Below, piece after piece: positions 55,059-64,000 of a stretch of 64,000 nt of DNA. Source of the DNA: Periplaneta americana (lineage: Eukaryota; Arthropoda; Insecta; Blattodea; Blattidae). Position 1 is the first letter of the stretch. Each line of letters starts with the position of its first letter. Location of the stretch: the NCBI RefSeq assembly GCF_040183065.1, contig NC_091132.1:96323606-96387605 (forward strand). Reading direction: 5' to 3'. The translations under genes and the position numbers were made by a program. The notes below the pieces were generated by a model, which was given only the letters and a program-made list of their open reading frames with translations, was not told the origin of the DNA and did no database searches.

Positions 55059-55225
55059 TGTATGTATGTATGTATGTATGTATGTATGTATGTATGTATG
55101 TATGTATGTATGTATGTATGTATGTATGTATGTATGTATGTATGTATGTATGTATGTATGTATGCATGTATGTAGGTATGTATGTATGTATGTAGGTATG
55201 TATCTAGGTATGTATATATGTATGT
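55059..55225. repeat. (GTAT)n microsatellite
   Basis: Long GTAT run that degenerates toward the right (gtaggtatg, gcatgtatg). Confidence 0.95.
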
Positions 55226-55529
55226 ACGAGTTTGTATGTATAGTTTGTACGAGTATTGTATGCATGTGCCTCTATGGCAGAGCAACATATTATACAAATA
55301 CGCTTCCAAACCCCATGCAATTTCGAAAAAACATACATTTTAAAGAAGTAATGGAAGGTAATGTAAAGAACTGTGAGAGTAATGAATGAAAATGTGACTG
55401 AAGCTTTTTTTCTCTCCTGTCAATAATAATAATAAACAAATTTATTATAAGTTACAAGTAAGGTTAGTAAGACTGTGCTCTCACATGGTTCTATATCAAT
55501 ATAATGCAATAAGTAAGTCATGTGAAATA

Positions 55530-56633
55530 CAGAGTGTAAGGGGTATAAGTGCCGTCCTTTTCACAGTCGTCGGGGACGGTCTACAGGATCAAAAATGTGT
55601 ATACAATATAGGGTCAAAACGTGATAATTTTCTCAGAAAAAAATATTTATTTTCTTATTTTAATTTCATTATATTTTTTTATATCGTTAGTAAAATTACA
55701 AAAACAATTTTACATCAGTAGATATATCTAGCAAAGAGTTAATATTAGTTTAAATAAATATTTGTTTTCTATTATGTTTTCGTGAAATTAAATAGAAATG
55801 CATGCTTAAATATGTTAATATTCTGGCGTGAGAGACGTGGCAATGTTCAGCAGACAGTACTCTGCACAGACGTAAGTAAGAGTCAGCTGAGTTCAAACTC
55901 CCTGTCCATAGGTCTACTGCCGAACGGATGGCAGTTGAGTACAAGGTATTCTACAAACAACTTATAATGTCATTCACAGTTTAGGAATATATTATGTTAT
56001 TAATTTATGAAGAAAATCGTCATAATTCAAGTAAGGCAAGAAGGCTATACCGTCAACGTTTTCCTCAAAGAAGGTTATCTAAACGGAGAACTTTTGTAGC
56101 ACTTTCTCAACGATTATTAGAAACTAGAAGTCTCTTACCCGTTTCGAAAGTCACACAACCAGAAATTTGTTTTAAAATGATACTGCTTTACGGAAGCGGG
56201 AGAGATTAAAATGTTGCATTAGAAAAAATGTTCGTATGATTTTGTGCAGAAAATCATTACTGTTTATTTTTTAGCCGTACAATAAAAATGGAGTAATATT
56301 GTTACATAAAATGTAAATTTACCATAATATTCTATTAATGAGATTGAAAGTTTGTATTTTTGTTGCATGTAAACATCAGCATTGTCATGGTCCGCTCCTG
56401 CATTAGAACAGAGCATCTGTTTTGTACCTGTATATCTGTACCCGCTTGAGGTGTACTGTGTACTTCTAAACTCCCTCCTCCCCATCCAGCAACGTTGCAA
56501 AACTTGTAATATTGTAAACTTTAATAATTAATTAAATATTGAAATTAGAAAAAAAAATTAAGGATATTTTTTCTTCTTTATGATATGAATAATCATTAGT
56601 TAAAATAATGGCACTTATACCCCTTACACCCTG
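55530..56633 (+). mobile_element. Degenerate Tc1/mariner-like element with TA duplication
   Basis: 1104 bp. Ends CAGAGTGTAAGGGGTATAAG and CAGGGTGTAAGGGGTATAAG (complement), with TA at 55528-55529 and 56634-56635. Only the N-terminal part of a transposase remains inside (55994-56209). Confidence 0.85.
55994..56209 (+). pseudogene. N-terminal transposase fragment of the 55530-56633 element
   Basis: LLIYEENRHNSSKARRLYRQ, RFPQRRLSKRRTFVALSQRL: matches the N-terminal domain of the intact DD41D protein (…NAALARRLYQERYPQRQCPD, RKTFVRLHYRL). After SKVTQPEI the similarity ends. The catalytic domain has been deleted. Confidence 0.75.
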
Positions 56634-56689
56634 TATGTTACTCGAGGACACAGTTTCACTGAAAGATTCATTTTTATTTTTTTTTATTT

Positions 56690-56940
56690 TAGTAGGTTAT
56701 TTCACGACGCTTTATTAACAGCTTAGGTTATTAAAGCGTCTAAATGGGAGGAAGTTGATAATACCGGTGAAATGAGTCCGGGGTCGAACACCGAAAGTTA
56801 CCCACCATTTGCTCATATTGGGTTGAGAGAAAACCCCGGAAAAAACCTCAACCAGGTAACTTGCCCCGACCGGGAATCGAACCCGGGCCACCTGGTTTCG
56901 CGGCTAGACGCACTAACCGTTACTCCACAGGTGTGGACTT
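56690..56940 (-). mobile_element. tRNA-derived SINE, third type
   Basis: The complement starts tccacacctgtggagtaacg, has an A-box-like ggttagtgcgtctagc and a B box GGGTTCGATTCCCGG, body cctggttgaggttttttccg-gggttttctctcaaccc, and ends near …gcgtcgtgaaataacctact. The overall plan is as in the other SINEs but the sequence is distinct. Confidence 0.8.
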
Positions 56941-57007
56941 CACTGAAAAAAGCATTATAATAATTTTATAGTTAGGATTTTCTCTCCTCACAGCATTGAT
57001 GATGACC

Positions 57008-57008
<1 letters not shown>

Positions 57009-57070
<62 letters not shown>

Positions 57071-57150
57071 CGAATAATAATAATAATGCGAATAATAATA
57101 ATGATGATAATGATAATAATAATAGTAATAATAATAATAATAATAATATA
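57009..57150. repeat. (AAT)n microsatellite, interrupted
   Basis: Long AAT array with GCG and GAT interruptions. It forms the left edge of the tandem block 57160-57792. Confidence 0.9.
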
Positions 57151-57159
57151 ATAATAATA

Positions 57160-57280
57160 GAGGACAGAAAGTTCATTCTCTTAAAAACGCATTAAATATG
57201 CCTTTAAAAACCTTAAAATATGCTAATAAATATGCACTAATAAAATTCTATAATTATGTCTTTGTATCACAGATAAATAA

Positions 57281-57338
<58 letters not shown>

Positions 57339-57634
57339 TAATACACAGGAAATTCATTCTCTTAAAAACGCATTAAATATGCCTTTAAAAACCTTAAAAT
57401 ATATAATAAATATGCACTAATAAAATTCTATAATTATGTCTTTGTATCATAGATAAATAAGTAATAATAATAATAATAATAATGATAATAATAATAATAC
57501 ACAGGAAATTCATTCTCTTAAAAACGCATTAAACATGCCTTTAAAAACCTTAAAATATGCTAATAAATATGCACTAATAAAATTCTATAATTATGTCTTT
57601 TATCACAGATAAATAAGTAATAATAATAATAATG

Positions 57635-57670
<36 letters not shown>

Positions 57671-57792
57671 CACGGGAAGTTCATTCTCTTAAAAACGCAT
57701 TAAACATGCCTTTAAAAACCTTAAAATATGCTAATAAATGTGCACTAATAAAAATCGATAATTATATCTTTGTATCAAAGATAAATAAGTAA
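57160..57792. repeat. Four tandem ~110-bp units separated by (AAT)n runs
   Basis: Unit: ttcattctcttaaaaacgca…gcctttaaaaaccttaaaat…ttatgtctttgtatcacaga…aagtaataat. Starts at 57172, 57353, 57509 and 57680. The spacing varies because the AAT runs between them differ in length. hAT copy 2 inserted in the last unit. Confidence 0.9.
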
Positions 57793-57796
57793 TTAG

Positions 57797-59174
57797 TAGG
57801 GAACGGAATTTGGAGCAGTAAAAGCTAGTATTGGCATCTACACAGTCATTTGTTGACAACCCTTTATACCAAGTCCTCCCCTCCATGACATACTCGCAGC
57901 TCTCTGCACGTCAACAGCAGGTGAACGGGACAGTTGCCACATAAGAACTTCAACATGCAGGTTTGCAGTTCAGAGTATGAAGTGCAGGTACAATGCCGAA
58001 AGTGAAACCAAGTAACAATACAAAATTGAAAGACTAGCCTATATTTGTAAAAGCTCCAGATCGAGTATCAAAATTCAGAAAACAATTCCCAAAATTGTCG
58101 CTCCCCCCATTTCCAGTTCTTAAGAGCTGGGGGTCATGGTTAGAAGCTTGCAATTATTACGCACATCACCTCCAATCTGTGAAGAAAGTGGTCCAGTCTT
58201 TCAATCCCGATGACGCGGCTGCGATTCAAATACGCCAGGAACTGCTAAAGAATAGAACAATCGAGAAAGAAGTCGTGGATATTAAGTAATTTTTTTTTAT
58301 ATTTACCGGATGCCATTATTCGATTAGATGAGTCAGGAGTAGAACTAGTTGAGCAAATAAATATTATGAGGACTATTGTAAATAAACTGAGTGCAGTAGA
58401 AGGTGAAGTAGGAAACCGTATTGGTGAAAAAATGAACAGGGTTTGATTAAAAATGATGGATACGATATTCTTAGTCGGATTTCAGATGTACTAACAAAGA
58501 CGTCCCAATGACGTCATTCAACATGATATTTACAATTGATTACAACAAGGCACAGTAGGAATAATTGTTTCATCAACAAAACATAGCATTAATTGAAAAT
58601 GCCATTTCGTTTGGTTCTATATTTTGTTCAACTTTTAATGATACTACATTAGGCTATGTTGTAAACATTGTGTAGTATATTGCATATATTGTAAATTCTG
58701 TAGTATACGTTGTATACATACCTATTATAATATTTCATAATATTGTAAATAAAGGTTTTAATTTAACACGCTCCTGACAGAAAAAAAAAACATACATATT
58801 CAGAGGCGAGTTCCATACAGAAGACAACTGTCTATCAGCCATCAATGTTTCCAATAACACGCGAGGACGCAGAGATTGATATTTAATTATGTATATTAGT
58901 ATTGTTGTTTATTGGTGTCTTGTGCGTTGCCAAGAAAAACACATGTAGTTCAAAATGAAATGCAGATTATGTACATTATGTAGGCCACTATATATCATTA
59001 AACTATAACATTTGTTTATTCTGCAATACGTTTACAGCACGTTGCGTGTAAGTTTGTATGAAGAGGACTGTACTCGTCCATGCTCTGTGACGCAGCTCGC
59101 TTGACAGTCACTGAGCTACAAATATCTATACTACGTTTCACCATTCTTTATAATACTCCAAATCCCTTTCCCTG
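57797..59174 (+). mobile_element. hAT element copy 2 (1378 bp)
   Basis: Perfect 8-bp target duplication GTAATTAG (57789-57796 and 59175-59182). Ends TAGGGAACGGAATTTGGAGC and CAGGGAAAGGGATTTGGAGT (complement). Carries the same transposase remnant as copy 1 (31779-33083) in inverse orientation. Inserted into the tandem block 57160-57792. Confidence 0.9.
57993..58510 (+). pseudogene. hAT transposase remnant in copy 2
   Basis: Starts ATG CCG AAA GTG AAA CCA, hits TAG at 58035-58037, then reads KAPDRVSKFRKQFPKLSLPP, FPVLKSWGSWLEACNYYAHH, SFNPDDAAAIQIRQELLKN to a TAA at 58287. After a one-base shift at a T run it continues LPDAIIRLDESGVELVEQIN and KLSAVEGEVGNRIGEKMNRV, then after a second shift DGYDILSRISDVLTKTSQ. 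It corresponds to the helical domain of hAT transposases between the catalytic residues and the dimerisation motif. The first shift is shared with copy 1; the second is private to copy 2. Confidence 0.8.
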
Positions 59175-59182
59175 GTAATTAG

Positions 59183-59185
<3 letters not shown>

Positions 59186-59233
<48 letters not shown>
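59186..59233. repeat. (AAT)n microsatellite
   Basis: Right-hand remainder of the AAT run that followed the fourth tandem unit before hAT copy 2 inserted. Confidence 0.9.
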
Positions 59234-59238
<5 letters not shown>

Positions 59239-59667
59239 GTAGTTACATTACAGGGCACACTAGATGAAATTAAACTTACATTTATTGTTGAGAGGCGCAC
59301 GCTACTGTGCCTTGAGATTCGCTAGGTGTGCCGCGAAAGTTTCAATGCTTTTCTGGTAAAAATAATTACAATAATTTCATTCAATACCAGTTTTCGAAAA
59401 TAGAATATGGTGCTTTTCTTTAAAAACATCCAAACTATGCATTTACATGCAACATAAATCAGCTTTAATGAGTTTAAACGCGAAAATATGCCACAATAAT
59501 ATAAATGTCATCAAATATTATGTATTTATAAAAAAAAGGCCAATGTATGCAACATAAAATGTAGTTTGATGAGCTTAAATATTGATGATTTGTAAAGATA
59601 ATGAATCAGCAATTAATTATAGCCAATGGAAAAGTACAGTATATGCAAATGCATGAACTTCCTGACC

Positions 59668-59668
<1 letters not shown>
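59234..59668. other. Unassigned sequence
   Basis: No feature recognised. Confidence 0.4.
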
Positions 59669-59740
<72 letters not shown>

Positions 59741-59755
59741 AGATGATGATGATGA
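59669..59755. repeat. (AAT)n then (GAT)n microsatellite
   Basis: About 23 AAT units followed by a short GAT block; the poly-Ile frame across it is spurious. Confidence 0.95.
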
Positions 59756-60094
59756 TAAGTGAAATTGATTTTGTTTTTCTCTTGCTTACAGGTAAGTATT
59801 ACTGGCGTTCATTTGACTGCAGCGAATGAATCCAAGGATTTGATGTGGATGACAGGTGAAAATAGCAAGACTGGTTCTACAATTTCATGTAAAATCTGTC
59901 TTCACTGACGCTAATTTTATTATATTTTCTTTTTTCACGTGAAATTTTCTCGTATTCCGCGGTTGGACACCACACTCACCTCTCTTTCGATAGTGTCATT
60001 AGCAGGTTTAGCGTGTTGCTTCCATATAGATGGCTAGTTCATATCGGAACATGAATTTTTGTAACGTGTTAAAGCTGGTAATCAAGATTAGAAT
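59756..60094. other. Unassigned sequence
   Basis: No feature recognised. Confidence 0.4.
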
Positions 60095-60256
60095 GGAGTA
60101 GGAAGCGGGTCGCGGCCCTCTTGCTGTTGGTACTATTACGGAATTCGCCTAGAGAAACTTGAGAAACACGAAAAACCGATCCGTGGAATCGAGCCCCGGA
60201 CTTCCTGAATACGAGGTAAGAATTAAACGTTACACTGCCATACACAGTTGAATAAT
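60095..60256 (-). mobile_element. tRNA-like SINE fragment
   Basis: The complement has an A-box-like tatggcagtgtaacg and a B-box-like GGGGCTCGATTCCACG. It is followed by a gaaaaccg/cgaattcc-rich body similar in plan to insect SINEs. Degenerate, so moderate support. Confidence 0.5.
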
Positions 60257-60649
60257 TTTTTAATAAGAAGAACCTTTAGGACTGAAATAATTAAGTATAA
60301 ATGTATTCGTCCAGCTGGTAATTTCGTATTCGTAAAAAAAGAAGAAGGCCTTGGGCGAAATGACGACCATGAACAAACGTAACGTTCGCAAATAATGGTA
60401 CTGTTTGGTCATGTGGTCGTCATGCTATGCTATTGTTTGAAATATCACAGGACAGTCTCAAGAGGTGTGGAAAAATAATTGTTATGGTAATAAAAGCTTT
60501 CCACTATATCGTGTCTTGAATGAATGATTTTGTCAAAGGAACTGAAGGGAAATTGAGTGACAAATGTATAAAATTAATATTAAATAAACATTAACCTGAA
60601 CTACTATGGAAAAATGCTCAAATATGAAATAAAGAAAAATATTTCTGAA
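60257..60649. other. Unassigned sequence
   Basis: AT-rich spacer; no feature. Confidence 0.4.
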
Positions 60650-61582
60650 ATAATCCAGGAGATGCACTATCACCTTTATTTTTTAACTTTCCTCTAGAAT
60701 AGCCATTATGAAAGTCTAGGAAAACTGGGAGGGTTTGGAATTGAACGGGTTACATCAGCTGCTTGTTTATGCGGATGACGTGAATATGTTAGGAGAAAAT
60801 CCACAAACTATTAGGGAAAACACAGGAATTTTACTTGAAATAAATAAGGAGATAGGTTTGGAAGTAAACTCCGAAAAAAAACAAAGTATATGATTATGGC
60901 TCATGACCAGAATATTGTACGAAATGGAAAAATAAAAATAGGAAATGTATCCTTTGAAAAGGTGGAAAAATTCAAGTATCTTGGAGCAACAGTAACACAT
61001 ATAAATGATACACGAGAGGAAATTAAATGCAGAATAAAATTGGAAATGTGTGTTATTATTCGGTTGAGAAGCTTTTATCAACCAGTCTGCTCTAGAAAAA
61101 GATGAAAGTTAGAATTCATAAAACAGTTATATTACCAGTTGTTCTGTTTGGTTGCGAAACTTGAACTCTCACTTTGAGAGAGGAACAGAGGTTAAGGGTG
61201 TTAGAGAATAAGGTTTTAAGAAAAATATTTGGGGCTAAGAAGGATGAAGTTACAGGAGAATGGAGAAAGTTACACAATGCATAACTACGCACACATTGTA
61301 TTCTTCGCCTGACATAATTAGGAACAATAAATCCAGACGTTTGAGGTGGGCAGGGCATGTAGCACGTATGGGCGAATCCACAAATGCATATAGGGTGTTG
61401 GAAGGACCATTGGGGAGGCCAAGGTGTAGATGAGAGGATAATATTAAAATAGATTTGAGGGAGGTAGGATATGATATTAGGGACTAGATTAATCTTGCAC
61501 AGGATAGGGACCGATGGCGAACTTATGTGAGATCGGCAATGAATCTCCGGGTTCCTTTAAAGCCATTTGTAAGGAAGTAACT
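60650..61582 (+). mobile_element. LINE-A fragment including the reverse transcriptase active site
   Basis: Longest LINE-A copy. It reads, across frameshifts, GDALSPLFFN (motif B), [20 protein letters not shown] with the catalytic YADD intact, [110 protein letters not shown] and RWRTYVRSAMNLRVPL. It ends in the family tail gccatttgtaaggaagtaa. Stops and shifts throughout (for example after LEVNSEK and in CET*). Together with 25633-26372 and 9446-9680 it allows the C-terminal half of the family to be ordered. Confidence 0.85.
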
Positions 61583-61965
61583 AAGTCCCTATTTGTAAAA
61601 TAATAAATAAAATTATACCTCATCGTAAACCTTAATATACCTTCTCGTACAATATCTCGTTGTCATTGAATTATAGTTAGAAATATAATTGTTATTCCTA
61701 TTATAAAAACAAAGTAATTCAAAAGCAATTCAAAAAGTTGTGCTCGAATGGGGAAGCTTATAGAGGGGTCGAAAAGTTATAATATTTCGAAAAGAACCTT
61801 TGGTCTCCAAAGTAATCCTAAATCAGTACAAGGCCATAATTTCAGAACCTGCATTGCAGATGTAGACCGTACACCTTACTTAGGCCTACTGCGACCATGT
61901 TTGAATTAACAACGTTTTACAAGTTCTTCCAGAGCTGTTACGAAATGTGCCATTTATCGTGCATC
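61583..61965. other. Unassigned sequence
   Basis: Probably flanking or 5' part of the DDE element remnant that follows, but no motif is readable. Confidence 0.35.
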
Positions 61966-62310
61966 AGCAGACGTGGATGCAACAGGACTGAGAACCAGCA
62001 CAATAAAATTAACTCTTCTTGTACGAGACTTCTTAAATCTCGCATGTCCTGGGCGTTCGATCAGAAGAGGAGATCCAATTGAATGGCCACGCCCCCCCTT
62101 CTCTGATCTGATGCCTCCTGATTACATCTTTGGAGGCATATCAAAAACCTCGTTTACGAGACACCTGTGGAAGACCAGAAACACTTCCAGCCAGGATCTT
62201 TGCAGAATTTGATATGTTTCAGGACATGCCTGGAATATGTGGGAGAGTGCACCTCAGTTCCTTTCCACGATGCAATGCCTGCACTGAATGTGGTGATAGT
62301 TCCAACAACC
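61966..62310 (+). pseudogene. Catalytic-domain fragment of a Tc1/mariner-like transposase
   Basis: LLVRDFLNLACPGRSIRRGD, then PIEWPRPPFSDLMPPDYIFG: matches RRYLDRRFPDRWIGRGGPIA and WSPRSPDLNPLDFYLWG of the intact DD41D protein. The third catalytic D is retained (PPDY). After frameshifts come DMPGICGRVHLS-like and NACTECGDSSNN-like pieces of the C-terminus. Belongs with the terminus CAGGGTGGCCGTAAG (complement) ending at about 62954. Confidence 0.75.
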
Positions 62311-62397
62311 TTTGGTGTAATACAAAATTAATTTATACTTTATATTCATACATGAGGATCTCGCCGTCTTCATTGAATAATCAATACCTTAAGTATT

Positions 62398-62943
62398 GTC
62401 ATTAATTTCAGAGAGTTATTCTTTGAGATATTTGAAACACAAAAGTTTAATACAATTTTGCTCGCTTTTGCTTCCTTTTCGAGAAAAAAAAATGTTTTAT
62501 ATGAAACATTTTATAACGTGTTTCGGGAAAGTCATTCATTGAATTCCCTATATGCTCAGTCAGTTTATGAAAGCATTCTATTATGATAATACATGATTAA
62601 AAAATTTTAGTTTTGTCCTCCAAATGTGCAGAAATTTGATCCGAACAAATGTAACATTTTAAAATTTCTATTCAGAACGAAAAGTTACATTTGTTCGGGT
62701 CAAATTTCTGCACATTTAAACGGAAAAAACTAATATTCTTTTTATCATTTATTATCATAATACACTGGTCTCTTAAATTGACAAAGCATATTGGGAATTA
62801 AATCAATGGCTTTTCCAAAACACGCTGTGAAATGTTTCATATAAAACAATTTTTATCTCGGAAGCAAAAACTAGCAAAATTGTATTCGATTTTTTGTTTG
62901 AAATGTCTCAAAGAATAATCCCTTGAAATTAATGACATTACTT
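62398..62943. repeat. Imperfect ~545-bp palindrome
   Basis: The left arm (62398-62670) and right arm (62680-62943) are reverse complements with scattered mismatches. Shared blocks: tgtcattaatttca, tattctttgaga, caattttgct, tatgaaacatttt, tattatgataat and aatgtgcagaaatttga-ccg. The right arm ends next to a CAGGGTG-type terminus with TA. Probably duplicated terminal repeats of a Tc1/mariner-like element. Confidence 0.85.
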
Positions 62944-62999
62944 ACGGCCACCCTGTATGTGGTCATATATGTATATATCTATTATTGGAGAAAAATTCG

Positions 63000-63095
63000 T
63001 TTCAGCATCGAGAATCGAACCCAGGAGCTTTCAGCTTTGCGCGCTGAGTGCTCTTTCCATCTGTGCTGTGCCGAAACTCGCTTCGTCGTGCCGGC
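63000..63095 (-). repeat. tRNA-like repeat fragment
   Basis: The complement has A-box-like cagatggaaagagcactcag, B box GGGTTCGATTCTCG and then gaaacgaatttttctccaat. It resembles the tRNA-headed repeat at 36.2 kb (similar gaatttttctcc ending) but with a different tRNA-like sequence. Confidence 0.5.
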
Positions 63096-63234
63096 TGAAC
63101 TTTCTTCCTTTGTATCATCAATGGCCTACTATCTGTATTTAAGTCATGTATGCAGGAGCGCATATTTAGGCCTATATGACTTTTTGGCCATTTTCGACAA
63201 CAGTTTTTGAATCACTGTTAACATTGATATATAG

Positions 63235-64000
63235 GGGCTATTCCATATGAAATCGATCAGTAAAAAACCTCGCATTTTTTAATGCTCTAATTTTTTCCAT
63301 ATTTATACAAGGAGCTGAGGAGAGTGCATTTTCAAAAATATACTATCGAAAGTCAAACGGTTTTCGTACTATTGAGCGACAAATTTAGCGTATTTTATAA
63401 AAGCAAGCCTCTTTCAGCGCTCAGAACTCTGGAACCATTTACTGCAGAACATTGAACGGGAGCTCATTTTGAAGCTGACATTTAGTAGGTTATGATAAGA
63501 AGTAATACTTATTTTTATTCTATACAGAGAGACAGATAATCTGATTTTACTTACTTTTAGGCTTTTTGCCCATTTGTAAAAATGTAATAAAATTGAGAAA
63601 AAACCTTGCATTATTAAGAGCGATTCGGCATTCTTTGCTTAGTGGCTGGACAATAAGTTTCGAGGGTATTAAATAAATTATTTTCACACGCCTAGACTTT
63701 AACGGCGCAGTACCCCACACACTGGCTGAGAGCTGAAGATAAGCGAGTATTGGGCGTCATTTTACTCCTGTGTTTATGAAAACTTGTGATAAAGCTAGTT
63801 CAGCCATGACTGCTAGACGACACATCACGTGTTTGTCTCCTGGCCTTGCTTGTCTCGACTACCTACAGTCAGCTGGTTAGTTCACGCGCGTACTATTTAT
63901 TTTCTTTATTTGATATTTTCAATACTTTCTTATCAACGGTGCACCAGTAAAAAGTATGTGTTTATTTGTACTTTCAATGCGGAATCTAACCATGTATTTT
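63235..64000. mobile_element. 1134-bp-type TIR element of unknown family, copy 2 (cut by the window end)
   Basis: Begins GGGCTATTCCATATGAAATC and follows copy 1 (38369-39502) almost base for base for 765 bp, with only scattered differences. Same orientation as copy 1. The right end lies beyond the window. Confidence 0.8.

Noticed and set aside
57160-57792. CRISPR-like alternation of repeats and spacers
   Set aside because: The 'spacers' are AAT microsatellite runs, the genome is eukaryotic and no cas gene exists. It is a tandem minisatellite.

Overview
The window looks like 64 kb of intergenic DNA from a large, AT-rich, repeat-packed arthropod genome, most likely an insect. Retrotransposon tails, tRNA-derived SINEs and Tc1/mariner relatives resemble families I associate with cockroaches (Blattodea, Periplaneta-like). 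That assignment is from memory and is tentative. I found no convincing host protein gene, rRNA gene or CRISPR array. Nearly everything recognisable is a mobile element, a broken piece of one, or a tandem repeat.

Layout. 0-9 kb: a possible non-LTR tail fragment, two trinucleotide arrays, a ZBED-type hAT pseudogene (4086-4965), then a 3.6-kb DD36E Tc1-like transposon (4976-8553). Two younger elements are nested in it: a 227-bp hAT MITE with an 8-bp target duplication, and a ~940-bp inverted-repeat element carrying hammerhead-ribozyme-like cores. 9-12 kb: a LINE-A tail, then the best-preserved gene of the window, an uninterrupted 386-codon DD41D transposase in a 1489-bp TA-flanked element (10020-11508), then a decayed relative. 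13.8-17.7 kb: a Helitron nested in a TIR element, a non-autonomous hAT and two other TIR elements. 18-24 kb: small foldbacks, a pair of nearly identical 180-bp MITEs, a LINE-B tail, twin palindromes, a pyrimidine minisatellite and a repeat with a full tRNA-like cloverleaf.

25-36 kb: a LINE-A fragment, a duplicated ~400-bp repeat of which one copy was hit by a SINE, transposase fragments, hAT copy 1 (31779-33083, 8-bp target duplication), a pentamer satellite split by a SINE, and a hAT C-terminal remnant. 36-40 kb: a 390-bp tandem repeat with tRNA-like heads, a mariner pseudogene, and a 1134-bp TIR element of unknown family, repeated at 63235 to the window end. 44-49 kb: a scrambled DDE transposon, a SINE, LINE fragments on the minus strand and long microsatellites. 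52-54.6 kb: the longest LINE (LINE-B), with its reverse transcriptase and 3' end. 55.5-62.9 kb: another TA-flanked DDE element, a SINE, a microsatellite-linked tandem array invaded by hAT copy 2 (57797-59174), a LINE-A fragment with YADD, a transposase remnant and a ~545-bp palindrome.

The sequences do not form a pathway. They record successive invasions by non-LTR LINEs, the SINEs that probably depend on them, Tc1/mariner and hAT transposons with their non-autonomous derivatives, and a Helitron. Nested insertions with target duplications allow relative dating at several points. The points most worth following are the hammerhead-like cores, the intact DD41D transposase, the hAT copies that share a frameshift, the tRNA-headed tandem repeat, the unassigned 1.13-kb TIR family and the excess of the palindromic octamer TAGGCCTA.
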